A DNA stretch of 12,419 nt from JAKEHZ01 sp035280505 (GTDB lineage Bacteria > Acidobacteriota > Blastocatellia > RBC074). The notes below the pieces were generated by a model. The model had not been told where the DNA came from, did no database searches, and worked only from the letters and a program-made list of their open reading frames with translations. Each line of letters opens with the position of its first letter. Position 1 is the stretch's first letter. Both the position numbers and the translations under genes were made by a program. The DNA lies in assembly GCA_035280505.1 (NCBI GenBank), contig DATEFT010000268.1, positions 1 to 12,419 of the forward strand, in the 5' to 3' direction. This document shows, piece after piece, positions 6,969-12,419 of the stretch.

Positions 6969-9392
6969 TTACTGGCCCAGTTGCCGGAATCGCAACGCGC
7001 TCGGATGTTTCGCATCGTGGTAGATGGTCTGATGAGCGGTGACCATGCGGGTCGCGTTCTGAATCGGCTCACCGGTGTTGAGATTGCGAGCGTAAGAGGG
7101 AAACATGTGGCTGGTGATCAAGACTCCGAGCCGATGCCCCTTCTCGAACCGGTGCGCCGTGTCCCAATGGGCGAGAGTCGCCTTGTAGACTTTGCCCGGC
7201 TGCAACAGCGACGGCCGATCCCAGCCGCTCAGATACCGGGCGCGAATCTTGCCCGGCAGGCCGATCAGACGCATCACGCCCTGTTCATCGACATCGACCA
7301 CGCTGGCAAAGAAGTCGGTGTCCCGGGCGCTGGTCGAGAAGTAGAGGTCCAGCTCGATCGGACCGCCGATCTCGAGCGGGGCGGTCAGCGGCGCCGTTTT
7401 GTAGACCAGCAGATTCTCGATCCGCGGTTCGAGCTTGACCACGGTGGAGGCGCCCGCCGCCATCTGACTGAAGCTCTTGATCTCTTTCAGCTCATTCGGG
7501 ATCTGCACGCCGGCGGGATTGTAGGTGTAGCGGTCCGGCTCCTGCTCCCCGGGCGGCGTCGCGGCCAGTTCGCCGACGCTGGCCTGACCGTTGGCCGGCC
7601 CCTCGGAGCGCAGATAGTAGGTCACCTCTTTCGAGCGCGGATCGGGCCAGTCGGCCAGGTCGCGCCACTGATTGGCCCCGGTCACGAAGACCCGGACCCT
7701 GGGTTGCTGCTCCCACTTGACCGACTTGTTCTTCAACCAGGTGTCGAACCAGCGCACGTAGATCGAATCGAGTTCGGCGATGGCGTCGGGGCCGTAGTCC
7801 ACGTCTCCGAACCGCGAGCTGATATTGAAGAGATGGGACCAGGCGCCGTAGATCAGCCATTGGTTCTGATGTCCGAGGGCTCGCATGCGGGCCCAGTTGA
7901 GTTTGGTGCCGATGCCGTCGCCGTCCCACCAGCCGCTGATGTGCAGGACCGGGATCTTGACCTTGTTCATCTCGTTCATGAAGGTGGCGCCGGCGAACGA
8001 CGACGCCGTCCCCTTGGCCAGCCAATCGTCATAGAACGGGATGTTCCGGCCGAGCATCTCGTCGTCCACCTTCGATAACGGCAGGGTCTTCAGCTTCTCC
8101 AGATCCTGGGGTATTTCCGGGACCGCGGGCACCTTCTTCTCCTTGACGAAGTTGGCCCACCAGAGCGCGCCCCAGAGCATCGGCACCCCATGGTCGATCG
8201 GGAAATTGAAGAACGGATCCGGGGGCGAGACCTGCGGCACGATGCACTTGAGCGCGGGATGCACCTCGACCGCCGCGGCCCATTGGACCCAGCCGAGGTA
8301 GCTCCCGCCGATCATCCCGACCTGGCCGTCCGACCATGGCTGCCTGGCGATCCAGTCGATCGTGTCATAACCGTCCCGCCGCTCGTGAACGAGCGGGACC
8401 CATTCGCCGTCGCTCTGATTGCGCCCGCGCACGTCCTGAACGATGTGCACGTAACCGCGCCGGGCCCACCACTCGCCGTCGAGCTGCGACTGCAGCTCAC
8501 GGCCGTACGGGGTCCGCGCCAGGATCACGGGAAACTTGCCTTCACCGGCGGGGCGAACGATGTCGGCCACGAGGTCCACCCCGTCGCGCATCTTGATCTT
8601 GACGCCCTTCTCGGCGCTCGTCTTCAGCGTGGGTTGACTCAGTTCGGGGTAGGAGGCGGTCGGATCCGCCAGGAAGGCCTCGCCGCCCGACCTGATGGCC
8701 TGCAGCTTCTGCGACGGAACATCCCAGGCGGCGAACTTCGAGCCGGCGGCAAAGTAGAGATCGCTCTCCACGCCCGGCAATCGCATCACGTAGACCTCCG
8801 CCGCCTGTTTCCGGCCGTCGACCTCGACCGCGCGGGACCTCTTCTTCATGAGCTCCAGCTTGATGGGCGCGGCCGCGTCGAACATGAAGGCCTCGATCTT
8901 CTGGAAACCTTCCTTGCCGGGATCGAGCGCCCGGATCATGGTCTCGGTGAAGATCGGATGCAGGTTGCCGAACAGGACCTTCGTCGGCTTGTACTCGACC
9001 TCTCGCGTCTTATCCTTGACGGTGATCCGCGCTTTGCCGTCTTTCGCCGAGATTTTGATGCCCGCAGCCCCCTGTTGATTGACCAGCTCGTACTCGGTGA
9101 CCACTCCGTCGACGATTCGACCGGTGATCCGGCTCTTGATCGTCGTGCCCATGAGGCTCAGCTCGGTCACCGATTCGAACCCTCCATCGGGGGCCGTCTG
9201 ATAGGTGTTGCTTCCCGCATCATTACCGCCGAACTTCCATTTGATGGTCTCGACGTGCTGTGACTTGACCGCGGAACCCGGTTCCGCATTCGATTGGTTT
9301 TGACCCCGGACCATCGGCGGCCGTTCAACGGCCGCCCACCCCGCCACTGCCAACAAAACCAGACAGGCCCATCTTTGAGGCGTGCGTTTCAT
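6969..9392 (-). CDS. Exported CocE/NonD-family serine hydrolase with a novel N-terminal domain
   Basis: This 807-aa protein starts at the ATG with AAGGAG six bases upstream; the frame stays open another 117 codons upstream without coding character. A signal peptide (about 1-30: KRTPQRWACLVLLAVAGWAA) directs export. Residues about 40-260 form a beta-rich region unlike the catalytic part. The alpha/beta-hydrolase S15/CocE domain spans about 262-545: MRDGVDLVADIVRP, the YGRE/GRNQSDGEW region, the nucleophile elbow GGSYLG (Ser364), acid in SGWWDGDG (Asp490 by analogy with CocE), and His520 in GAWSH. A jelly-roll X-Pro-dipeptidyl-peptidase C-terminal domain (about 555-807) follows. The family cleaves esters or amides (cocaine esterase, X-prolyl peptidases, acylases); substrate unknown. 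Usual CocE proteins are about 550-650 aa, so the extra length is the N-terminal region. It is followed at 9 bases by the MFS transporter gene and is divergent from ada. Confidence 0.92.
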   Translation of the reverse strand: MKRTPQRWACLVLLAVAGWAAVERPPMVRGQNQSNAEPGSAVKSQHVETIKWKFGGNDAGSNTYQTAPDGGFESVTELSLMGTTIKSRITGRIVDGVVTEYELVNQQGAAGIKISAKDGKARITVKDKTREVEYKPTKVLFGNLHPIFTETMIRALDPGKEGFQKIEAFMFDAAAPIKLELMKKRSRAVEVDGRKQAAEVYVMRLPGVESDLYFAAGSKFAAWDVPSQKLQAIRSGGEAFLADPTASYPELSQPTLKTSAEKGVKIKMRDGVDLVADIVRPAGEGKFPVILARTPYGRELQSQLDGEWWARRGYVHIVQDVRGRNQSDGEWVPLVHERRDGYDTIDWIARQPWSDGQVGMIGGSYLGWVQWAAAVEVHPALKCIVPQVSPPDPFFNFPIDHGVPMLWGALWWANFVKEKKVPAVPEIPQDLEKLKTLPLSKVDDEMLGRNIPFYDDWLAKGTASSFAGATFMNEMNKVKIPVLHISGWWDGDGIGTKLNWARMRALGHQNQWLIYGAWSHLFNISSRFGDVDYGPDAIAELDSIYVRWFDTWLKNKSVKWEQQPRVRVFVTGANQWRDLADWPDPRSKEVTYYLRSEGPANGQASVGELAATPPGEQEPDRYTYNPAGVQIPNELKEIKSFSQMAAGASTVVKLEPRIENLLVYKTAPLTAPLEIGGPIELDLYFSTSARDTDFFASVVDVDEQGVMRLIGLPGKIRARYLSGWDRPSLLQPGKVYKATLAHWDTAHRFEKGHRLGVLITSHMFPSYARNLNTGEPIQNATRMVTAHQTIYHDAKHPSALRFRQLGQ

Positions 9393-9490
9393 CTGCATCT
9401 CCTTGGCTAAGAAATTTCGACCGTCTTGACTTGCTCTAACATGACCCCGGAACTCCGTTTCAGGTTCGATTGATGCCGATCGAAATCGCC

Positions 9491-9546
9491 AAAGACACAA
9501 AAGACGCGAAAGATTGAGGATCTCGCGGGTTCCGCGCGTTCCGCGG
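9491..9546. repeat. Degenerate 9-bp tandem repeats
   Basis: AAAGACACA (9491-9499), AAAGACGCG (9500-9508) and AAAGA (9509-9513) form one run. GTTCCGCGC (9529-9537) and GTTCCGCGG (9538-9546) form a second run with the same period. The unit AAAGACGCG is identical to the one in the hairpin at 11586-11642. Unlike that site, the two runs here pair only poorly. Confidence 0.6.
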
Positions 9547-9556
9547 TCGATCGACC
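9545..9556. promoter_or_regulatory. 12-bp perfect palindrome in the divergent region
   Basis: GGTCGATCGACC is a perfect palindrome with no spacer, about 150 bases before the hydrolase start and about 210 before ada. It could be an operator for a dimeric regulator, but it directly abuts the 9-bp repeats and may be part of that element. Confidence 0.25.
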
Positions 9557-9681
9557 AATTTTGTGAGCAAAGTGCTGAATGCGACTGAATTGCTGACGGA
9601 AGAGATAACGACCCGGGCGCCGCGATTGTTTGATTAGAATTTTCGCGTAAATGGCCCGGCCCCCACCCTTGCAACCGCTCG

Positions 9682-9694
9682 AATTTGAAAGCAA
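9682..9694 (+). promoter_or_regulatory. Ada-box-like site upstream of ada
   Basis: AAT-TTGAAA-GCAA matches the AAT (A box), six bases, GCAA (B box) pattern described for methylated Ada binding in E. coli. It is oriented towards ada and ends 73 bases before its ATG. A weak -10 candidate TAGATT lies 31 bases downstream with no good -35 element, as is common at activator-dependent promoters. The match is short and chance occurrence cannot be excluded. Confidence 0.45.
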
Positions 9695-9767
9695 GATCCG
9701 GAGTGCGAGGACCGCACGCAGTTGATAGATTGGGGGCCGTCAAGTGAGCAAGAAGAAAGGATCAGAT

Positions 9768-10838
9768 ATGAATTCAAACGCCAAACGACTCACCGAAACG
9801 GAGCAGGACCCTCGCTGGGCGGCCGTCGTCGCCCGGGATCCCGAGGCCGATGAGACCTTCTACTATTCGGTCAAAACGACCGGCGTCTACTGCCGCCCCT
9901 CGTGCGCGGCGCGGCAGGCGCGCCCGGAGAACGTCCGGTTTCATACGACCCGCGAGGAGGCTGAACGGGCCGGATTCCGGCCCTGCCAGCGCTGCAAGCC
10001 CGATCAACCTGCGGCCGGCCGGCAGCACGCGGCCAAGGTGACGGCGGCGTGCCGGTTCATCGAGGAGGCGGAGAACGTGCCGAGCCTCAAAGAGCTGGCC
10101 CAACACGCCGGGATCAGCCCGTACCACTTCCATCGTCTCTTCAAGACCGTCACGGGGCTGACCCCGAGAGCCTATGCGGCGGCACATCGCGCGAAGCGGG
10201 TGCGGAACGAACTCGACCGCGGAGGTTCGGTGACGGCCGCCATCTTCGACGCCGGTTACAACTCCAACAGTCGCTTCTATGAAAAATCGAACGAGGTCCT
10301 GGGCATGACGCCGAGCAACTATCGCGCCGGCGGCGCCAACCAGGAGATTCGCTTCGCCGTCGGCGAATGTTCGCTGGGCTCGATTCTCGTCGCTCAAAGC
10401 GAACGGGGCATCTGCGCCATTCTGCTGGGCGACGATCCCGAGGAGTTGACGCGCGAGTTGCAGGACCGATTCCCGCGAGCCGACCTGATCGGCGGCGACG
10501 GCGAGTTCGAGCAGCTCGTGGCGCGGGTCGTGGGTTTCGTCGAAAGCCCGAGCCTGGGGCTCGATCTGCCGCTCGATGTGCGCGGCACGGCCTTTCAGCA
10601 ACGGGTGTGGCAGGCCTTGCGGGAGATTCCGGCGGGTTCGACCGCGAGTTATACCGAGATCGCCGAGCGGATCGGCGCGCCCAAAGCGGTGCGGGCCGTG
10701 GCTCAGGCCTGCGCGGCCAATCAGTTGGCAGTGGCCATTCCCTGTCATCGGGTCGTGCGGAACGACGGCGGGCTCTCGGGCTATCGCTGGGGCGTGGATC
10801 GCAAACGCTCGCTGCTCGAACGGGAGGCGCTCGCATGA
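9768..10838 (+). CDS. ada: Bifunctional DNA repair methyltransferase / transcriptional activator Ada
   Basis: This 356-aa protein has the full Ada architecture. The N-terminal zinc domain (about 10-78) carries four Cys ligands: Cys42 and Cys46 (YCRPSC), Cys73 and Cys76 (PCQRC). The first corresponds to the Cys that takes methyl groups from phosphotriesters and switches Ada into an activator. An AraC-type double HTH follows (about 86-186: LKELAQHAGISPYHFHRLFK, then ITDAGY-like DAGYNSNSRFYE). The C-terminal O6-methylguanine transferase domain (about 194-353) has the acceptor Cys326 in PCHRV and the GGLSGYRWG loop. All key residues are present, so the protein should be active. The ATG at 9768 is chosen because AAAGGA lies six bases before it; an in-frame GTG at 9744 is possible but less supported. 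It is translationally coupled to the following oxygenase and probably autoregulated through the upstream Ada-box-like site. Confidence 0.95.
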   Translation: MNSNAKRLTETEQDPRWAAVVARDPEADETFYYSVKTTGVYCRPSCAARQARPENVRFHTTREEAERAGFRPCQRCKPDQPAAGRQHAAKVTAACRFIEEAENVPSLKELAQHAGISPYHFHRLFKTVTGLTPRAYAAAHRAKRVRNELDRGGSVTAAIFDAGYNSNSRFYEKSNEVLGMTPSNYRAGGANQEIRFAVGECSLGSILVAQSERGICAILLGDDPEELTRELQDRFPRADLIGGDGEFEQLVARVVGFVESPSLGLDLPLDVRGTAFQQRVWQALREIPAGSTASYTEIAERIGAPKAVRAVAQACAANQLAVAIPCHRVVRNDGGLSGYRWGVDRKRSLLEREALA

Positions 10839-11563
10839 AGGCCCACGTGCAGCAAGCTTCACCATCGGAGCGAACCGAGTCGATCGATTGGGAATCGGTC
10901 TCGCAAGAGCTGGACGCCCAGGGCCACGCCCTGATCGAGGGGCTGATTACGCCGGCCGAATGCGAGGCGCTGGCCGGGCTCTACCCGGAGGACGGACTCT
11001 TCCGCAGCCGGGTCGTCATGGAGCGGCACGGGTTCGGGCGCGGCGAGTACAAATATTTCAACTACCCGCTGCCCGAGCCGATCGCCGACCTGCGGACGGC
11101 CAGCTACCCGCATCTCGCGCCGATCGCCAACCGCTGGAACGAGGCGATGAACATCGACGTCCGGTTTCCGGAAAAGCACGCCGACTTTCTGGCCCGCTGC
11201 CATGAGGCCGGCCAGATCCGGCCGACCCCGTTGCTGCTCCGTTATGGAGCGGACGACTACAACTGTCTACACCAGGATCTCTATGGCGAGCACGTCTTCC
11301 CGCTCCAGCTCGCCATTCTCCTGTCGGAACCCGGCCGGGACTTCACCGGCGGCGAGTTCGTCATGACCGAGCAGCGGCCGCGAATGCAGTCACGGCCGAT
11401 GGTCGTGCCCTTGCGCCGCGGCGACGGCGTGGTCTTCGCGGTCCATCATCGCCCGGTCCGGGGCACCCGCGGCTGCTACCGCGTCAATCTCCGGCACGGC
11501 GTCAGCCGCCTGCGATCGGGAGCCCGCTACACGGTCGGCATCATCTTCCACGATGCACAGTGA
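10835..11563 (+). CDS. 2OG-Fe(II) oxygenase of the 'Oxygenase-NA' type (putative alkylation repair)
   Basis: This 242-aa protein has an ATG overlapping the ada stop (ATGA), and GGGAGG lies seven bases upstream at 10822-10827. The C-terminal half is a double-stranded beta-helix with iron ligands His146 and Asp148 (CLHQDLYGE) and a distal His221 (NLRHGVS), and the 2-oxoglutarate-binding Arg is likely Arg227 or Arg231 (RLRSGARYT). Sequences such as LLRYGADDYNCLHQDLYG, LLSEPGRDFTGGEFVMTEQ and VGIIFHD are typical of the family annotated as PF09859/COG3826, proposed to demethylate alkylated DNA oxidatively. The operon with ada mirrors ada-alkB in E. coli, though this protein is not AlkB itself. Expression should rise with ada under alkylation stress (inference). 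No missing residue or frameshift was seen. Direct biochemical proof of the family's substrate is, to my knowledge, thin. Confidence 0.88.
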   Translation: MKAHVQQASPSERTESIDWESVSQELDAQGHALIEGLITPAECEALAGLYPEDGLFRSRVVMERHGFGRGEYKYFNYPLPEPIADLRTASYPHLAPIANRWNEAMNIDVRFPEKHADFLARCHEAGQIRPTPLLLRYGADDYNCLHQDLYGEHVFPLQLAILLSEPGRDFTGGEFVMTEQRPRMQSRPMVVPLRRGDGVVFAVHHRPVRGTRGCYRVNLRHGVSRLRSGARYTVGIIFHDAQ

Positions 11564-11585
11564 AGCCCCCTGGAATTTGAGATTC

Positions 11586-11642
11586 AAACCGCGAAAGACG
11601 CGAAAGACGCGAATTATCCGTCTTTCGCGTCTTTCGCGGTTT
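11586..11642. terminator. 24-bp perfect stem hairpin of 9-bp repeats, bidirectional terminator
   Basis: Arms 11586-11609 and 11619-11642 are exact reverse complements over 24 bases, with a 9-base loop (CGAATTATC). Each arm contains the unit AAAGACGCG repeated with period 9. The plus-strand transcript ends the stem in GGTTTTTAAA. It lies between the convergent oxygenase gene and the minus-strand small protein gene, so it probably ends both transcripts. Confidence 0.8.
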
Positions 11643-11680
11643 TTAAATCAAGCTTGTCAGCAAAGTACTCGGCGGGTTCC

Positions 11681-12130
11681 CTACTTATCGCGCTTGTTGC
11701 CCAGAACCACGTCGCCCCTGACTCCGCCGGTGATGACGGTGTTGTTGCTCGCGTTATCGCCGAAGGCCACTCCGCCCCGGTCGGCGCTGACGCGGCTACC
11801 GCCCGCCGCCTTCGCCTGCGCCAACAGGCTCGCGATCTCCGTCGCCCAGGCCGAATCCTCATTCAACAGTTTGCTGAACTGCTTCCGCAGGGCGGCCTGA
11901 GTATCGGCATCGTCGGGGGTGGCGATCACATCCTTAATCGCTTCCAGAGCGGCGGGTTTGGCCTCGACTTTGGGCCACATCCGGCTCCAGAGAGTTTTGG
12001 CCGCGCCCCAGGCCTCTCCGGCGATCTTTCCGCCCGCCTCCTCGGCGGCCTTCTCGCCGGCTTTGATCAAATAAGGTAGGACCGGAATCAGGTATCCGGC
12101 CAATGAGTTGGTCAAGGTCACAACATCCAT
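11681..12130 (-). CDS. Hypothetical protein, helical domain with Gly/Asn-rich beta tail (149 aa)
   Basis: The ATG is preceded by GGAGG seven bases upstream; an in-frame TTG at 12200 would add 23 residues that run through a repeat element and is rejected. Residues about 5-35 form a hydrophobic/amphipathic helix (TLTNSLAGYLIPVLPYLIKA, then GEKAAEEAGGK), followed by KTLWSRMWPKVEAKPAALEA, then TPDDADTQAALRKQFSKLL and a further helix to about 108. The tail (about 113-147) is a short turn-rich repeat (RGGVAFGDNASNNTVITGG, then GDVVLGN). I know similar modules from small stand-alone proteins and from N termini of multidomain signalling or conflict proteins in cyanobacteria and actinobacteria, but I cannot name the family with certainty. 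Function unknown. No downstream partner exists on this strand within the window; upstream, about 115 bases away, is the TPR-like gene. Confidence 0.75.
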   Translation of the reverse strand: MDVVTLTNSLAGYLIPVLPYLIKAGEKAAEEAGGKIAGEAWGAAKTLWSRMWPKVEAKPAALEAIKDVIATPDDADTQAALRKQFSKLLNEDSAWATEIASLLAQAKAAGGSRVSADRGGVAFGDNASNNTVITGGVRGDVVLGNKRDK

Positions 12131-12170
12131 CGGTTTGCCTCCAGGCTGAGATTGGAAACCAGGTTGTTTC

Positions 12171-12231
12171 GGAACCGTGAAAAACGCGGCAGACGCCAAG
12201 AGTGATCGACTTCGCGTGTTTCGCGTGTTCC
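12171..12231. repeat. Imperfect inverted repeat of 9-bp units
   Basis: TTCGCGTGT occurs twice in tandem (12211-12219, 12220-12228). With the flanking bases it forms an arm (12213-12231) that pairs imperfectly with GGAACCGTGAAAAACGCG (12171-12188). It resembles the 9-bp-period elements at 9491-9546 and 11586-11642 and lies in the gap between two minus-strand genes, where it may attenuate or end transcription. Confidence 0.55.
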
Positions 12232-12245
12232 AAGGTTCAAGACAG

Positions 12246-12419
12246 TTAGTCGCAGAAGCCAGGATCGCCCTCGGTCGCCAAACCGCCGAGCAGCCCTTCC
12301 AGGTGCTGCCGGGCTTTCCAGGCCCCGGTGCGGTTGGCGGTCTCGACGCCTTCGAGCCAGATGCGCCGCGCCTCCTCGGGATCGCCCAGCTTGGCCAGCG
12401 CCGCGCCGAGCAGTTGATA
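12246..12419 (-). CDS. TPR-like protein, C-terminal end (5' partial)
   Basis: The minus-strand frame is open from the window edge to TAA at 12248-12246 and gives the last 57 residues of a protein. It begins YQLLGAALAKLGDPEEARRI and continues WLEGVETANRTGAWKARQHL, which fits one complete tetratricopeptide helix pair (Leu, Gly/Ala and Ala spacing: LLGAALAKLGDPEEARRIWLEGV) and a following capping helix. It ends EGDPGFCD. It resembles the end of small TPR proteins of about 110-130 aa, but the start and total length are outside the window. TPRs mediate protein contacts; no specific partner can be inferred. It may share a transcript with the small protein gene at 12130-11681, although the repeat hairpin between them could interrupt it. 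Confidence 0.8.
   Translation of the reverse strand, partial: YQLLGAALAKLGDPEEARRIWLEGVETANRTGAWKARQHLEGLLGGLATEGDPGFCD

Larger units (their letters stand above)
9393..9767. other. Divergent intergenic region between hydrolase and ada genes
   Basis: These 375 bases hold no convincing gene. They contain degenerate 9-bp-period repeats (9491-9546), a 12-bp palindrome (9545-9556), an Ada-box-like site (9682-9694) and the ribosome-binding sites of both divergent genes (AAGGAG for the hydrolase; AAAGGA at 9756-9761 for ada). The minus-strand frame across 9407-9694 is an artefact of the repeats. No canonical sigma-70 promoter was obvious on either strand; TAGATT (9726-9731) is a weak -10 candidate for ada. 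Confidence 0.6.

Noticed and set aside
8190..9263. Second long plus-strand ORF antisense to the hydrolase
   Set aside because: Same reason: antisense shadow rich in Arg, His, Asp and Leu with no family resemblance.
9407..9694. Minus-strand 95-codon ORF in the hydrolase-ada gap
   Set aside because: The central part (IFRVFCVFGDF) is a translation of the 9-bp repeat; the rest resembles nothing and there is no ribosome-binding site.
9393..9743. 117-codon N-terminal extension of the hydrolase frame
   Set aside because: It has no coding character, crosses the 9-bp repeats, and the internal ATG at 9392 has AAGGAG followed by a signal peptide.
10367..10834. Upstream extension of the oxygenase frame inside ada
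   Set aside because: The extension is a +1 shadow of ada; the ATG at 10835 has GGGAGG and the usual ATGA overlap.
12131..12200. TTG start adding 23 residues to the 149-aa protein
   Set aside because: The added part is read from the repeat arm, and the ATG at 12130 has GGAGG seven bases upstream.

Overview
The window looks like a piece of a moderately GC-rich, Gram-negative genome, most likely from the Acidobacteriota (Blastocatellia-like). This is an inference from three things: an Oar-type TonB-dependent receptor with an N-terminal carboxypeptidase-regulatory-like domain, a secreted TonB-like protein of a type I associate with that phylum, and short-period intergenic repeat hairpins. No rRNA, tRNA, CRISPR array or insertion sequence was seen.

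Layout. Positions 1-762 (+) hold the 3' part of a gene with an unusual fusion: the tail of a cobalamin (B12)-binding domain, half of a PYP-like (photoactive yellow protein) domain and one complete PYP-like domain. Positions 763-1330 have weak coding signal and several small dyads. A 54-codon small ORF (1331-1495), a TonB-family protein (1514-2422) and a large TonB-dependent receptor (2544-5543) then run in the same direction and probably form an outer-membrane uptake unit. A nested hairpin built of 10-bp tandem units (5554-5680) separates them from the convergent pair read on the minus strand: an exported CocE/NonD-family serine hydrolase (9392-6969) followed 9 bases later by an ACS-type MFS transporter (6959-5676). 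The pair plausibly forms a hydrolyse-and-import cassette.

A 375-bp divergent region (9393-9767) contains degenerate 9-bp repeats, a 12-bp palindrome and a match to the Ada recognition pattern AAT-N6-GCAA. It is followed by an alkylation-repair operon: ada (9768-10838), overlapped by four bases by a 2OG-Fe(II) oxygenase of the 'Oxygenase-NA' type (10835-11563). A perfect 24-bp stem hairpin (11586-11642) closes this operon and faces a minus-strand small protein with a helical N-terminal part and a Gly/Asn-rich tail (12130-11681). Beyond it is the 3' end of a TPR-like protein (12246-12419, minus, partial).

The most interesting item is the first gene. B12-binding domains of the CarH/LitR type and PYP domains are both known blue/green-light sensors. 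Here they are joined in one polypeptide, apparently with an in-frame loss of the end of the B12 domain and the first half of one PYP domain. The remaining PYP domain keeps the chromophore cysteine and the Glu46 equivalent. The intergenic hairpins (a six-frame stop cassette and a 9-bp-period repeat family) are the second theme.
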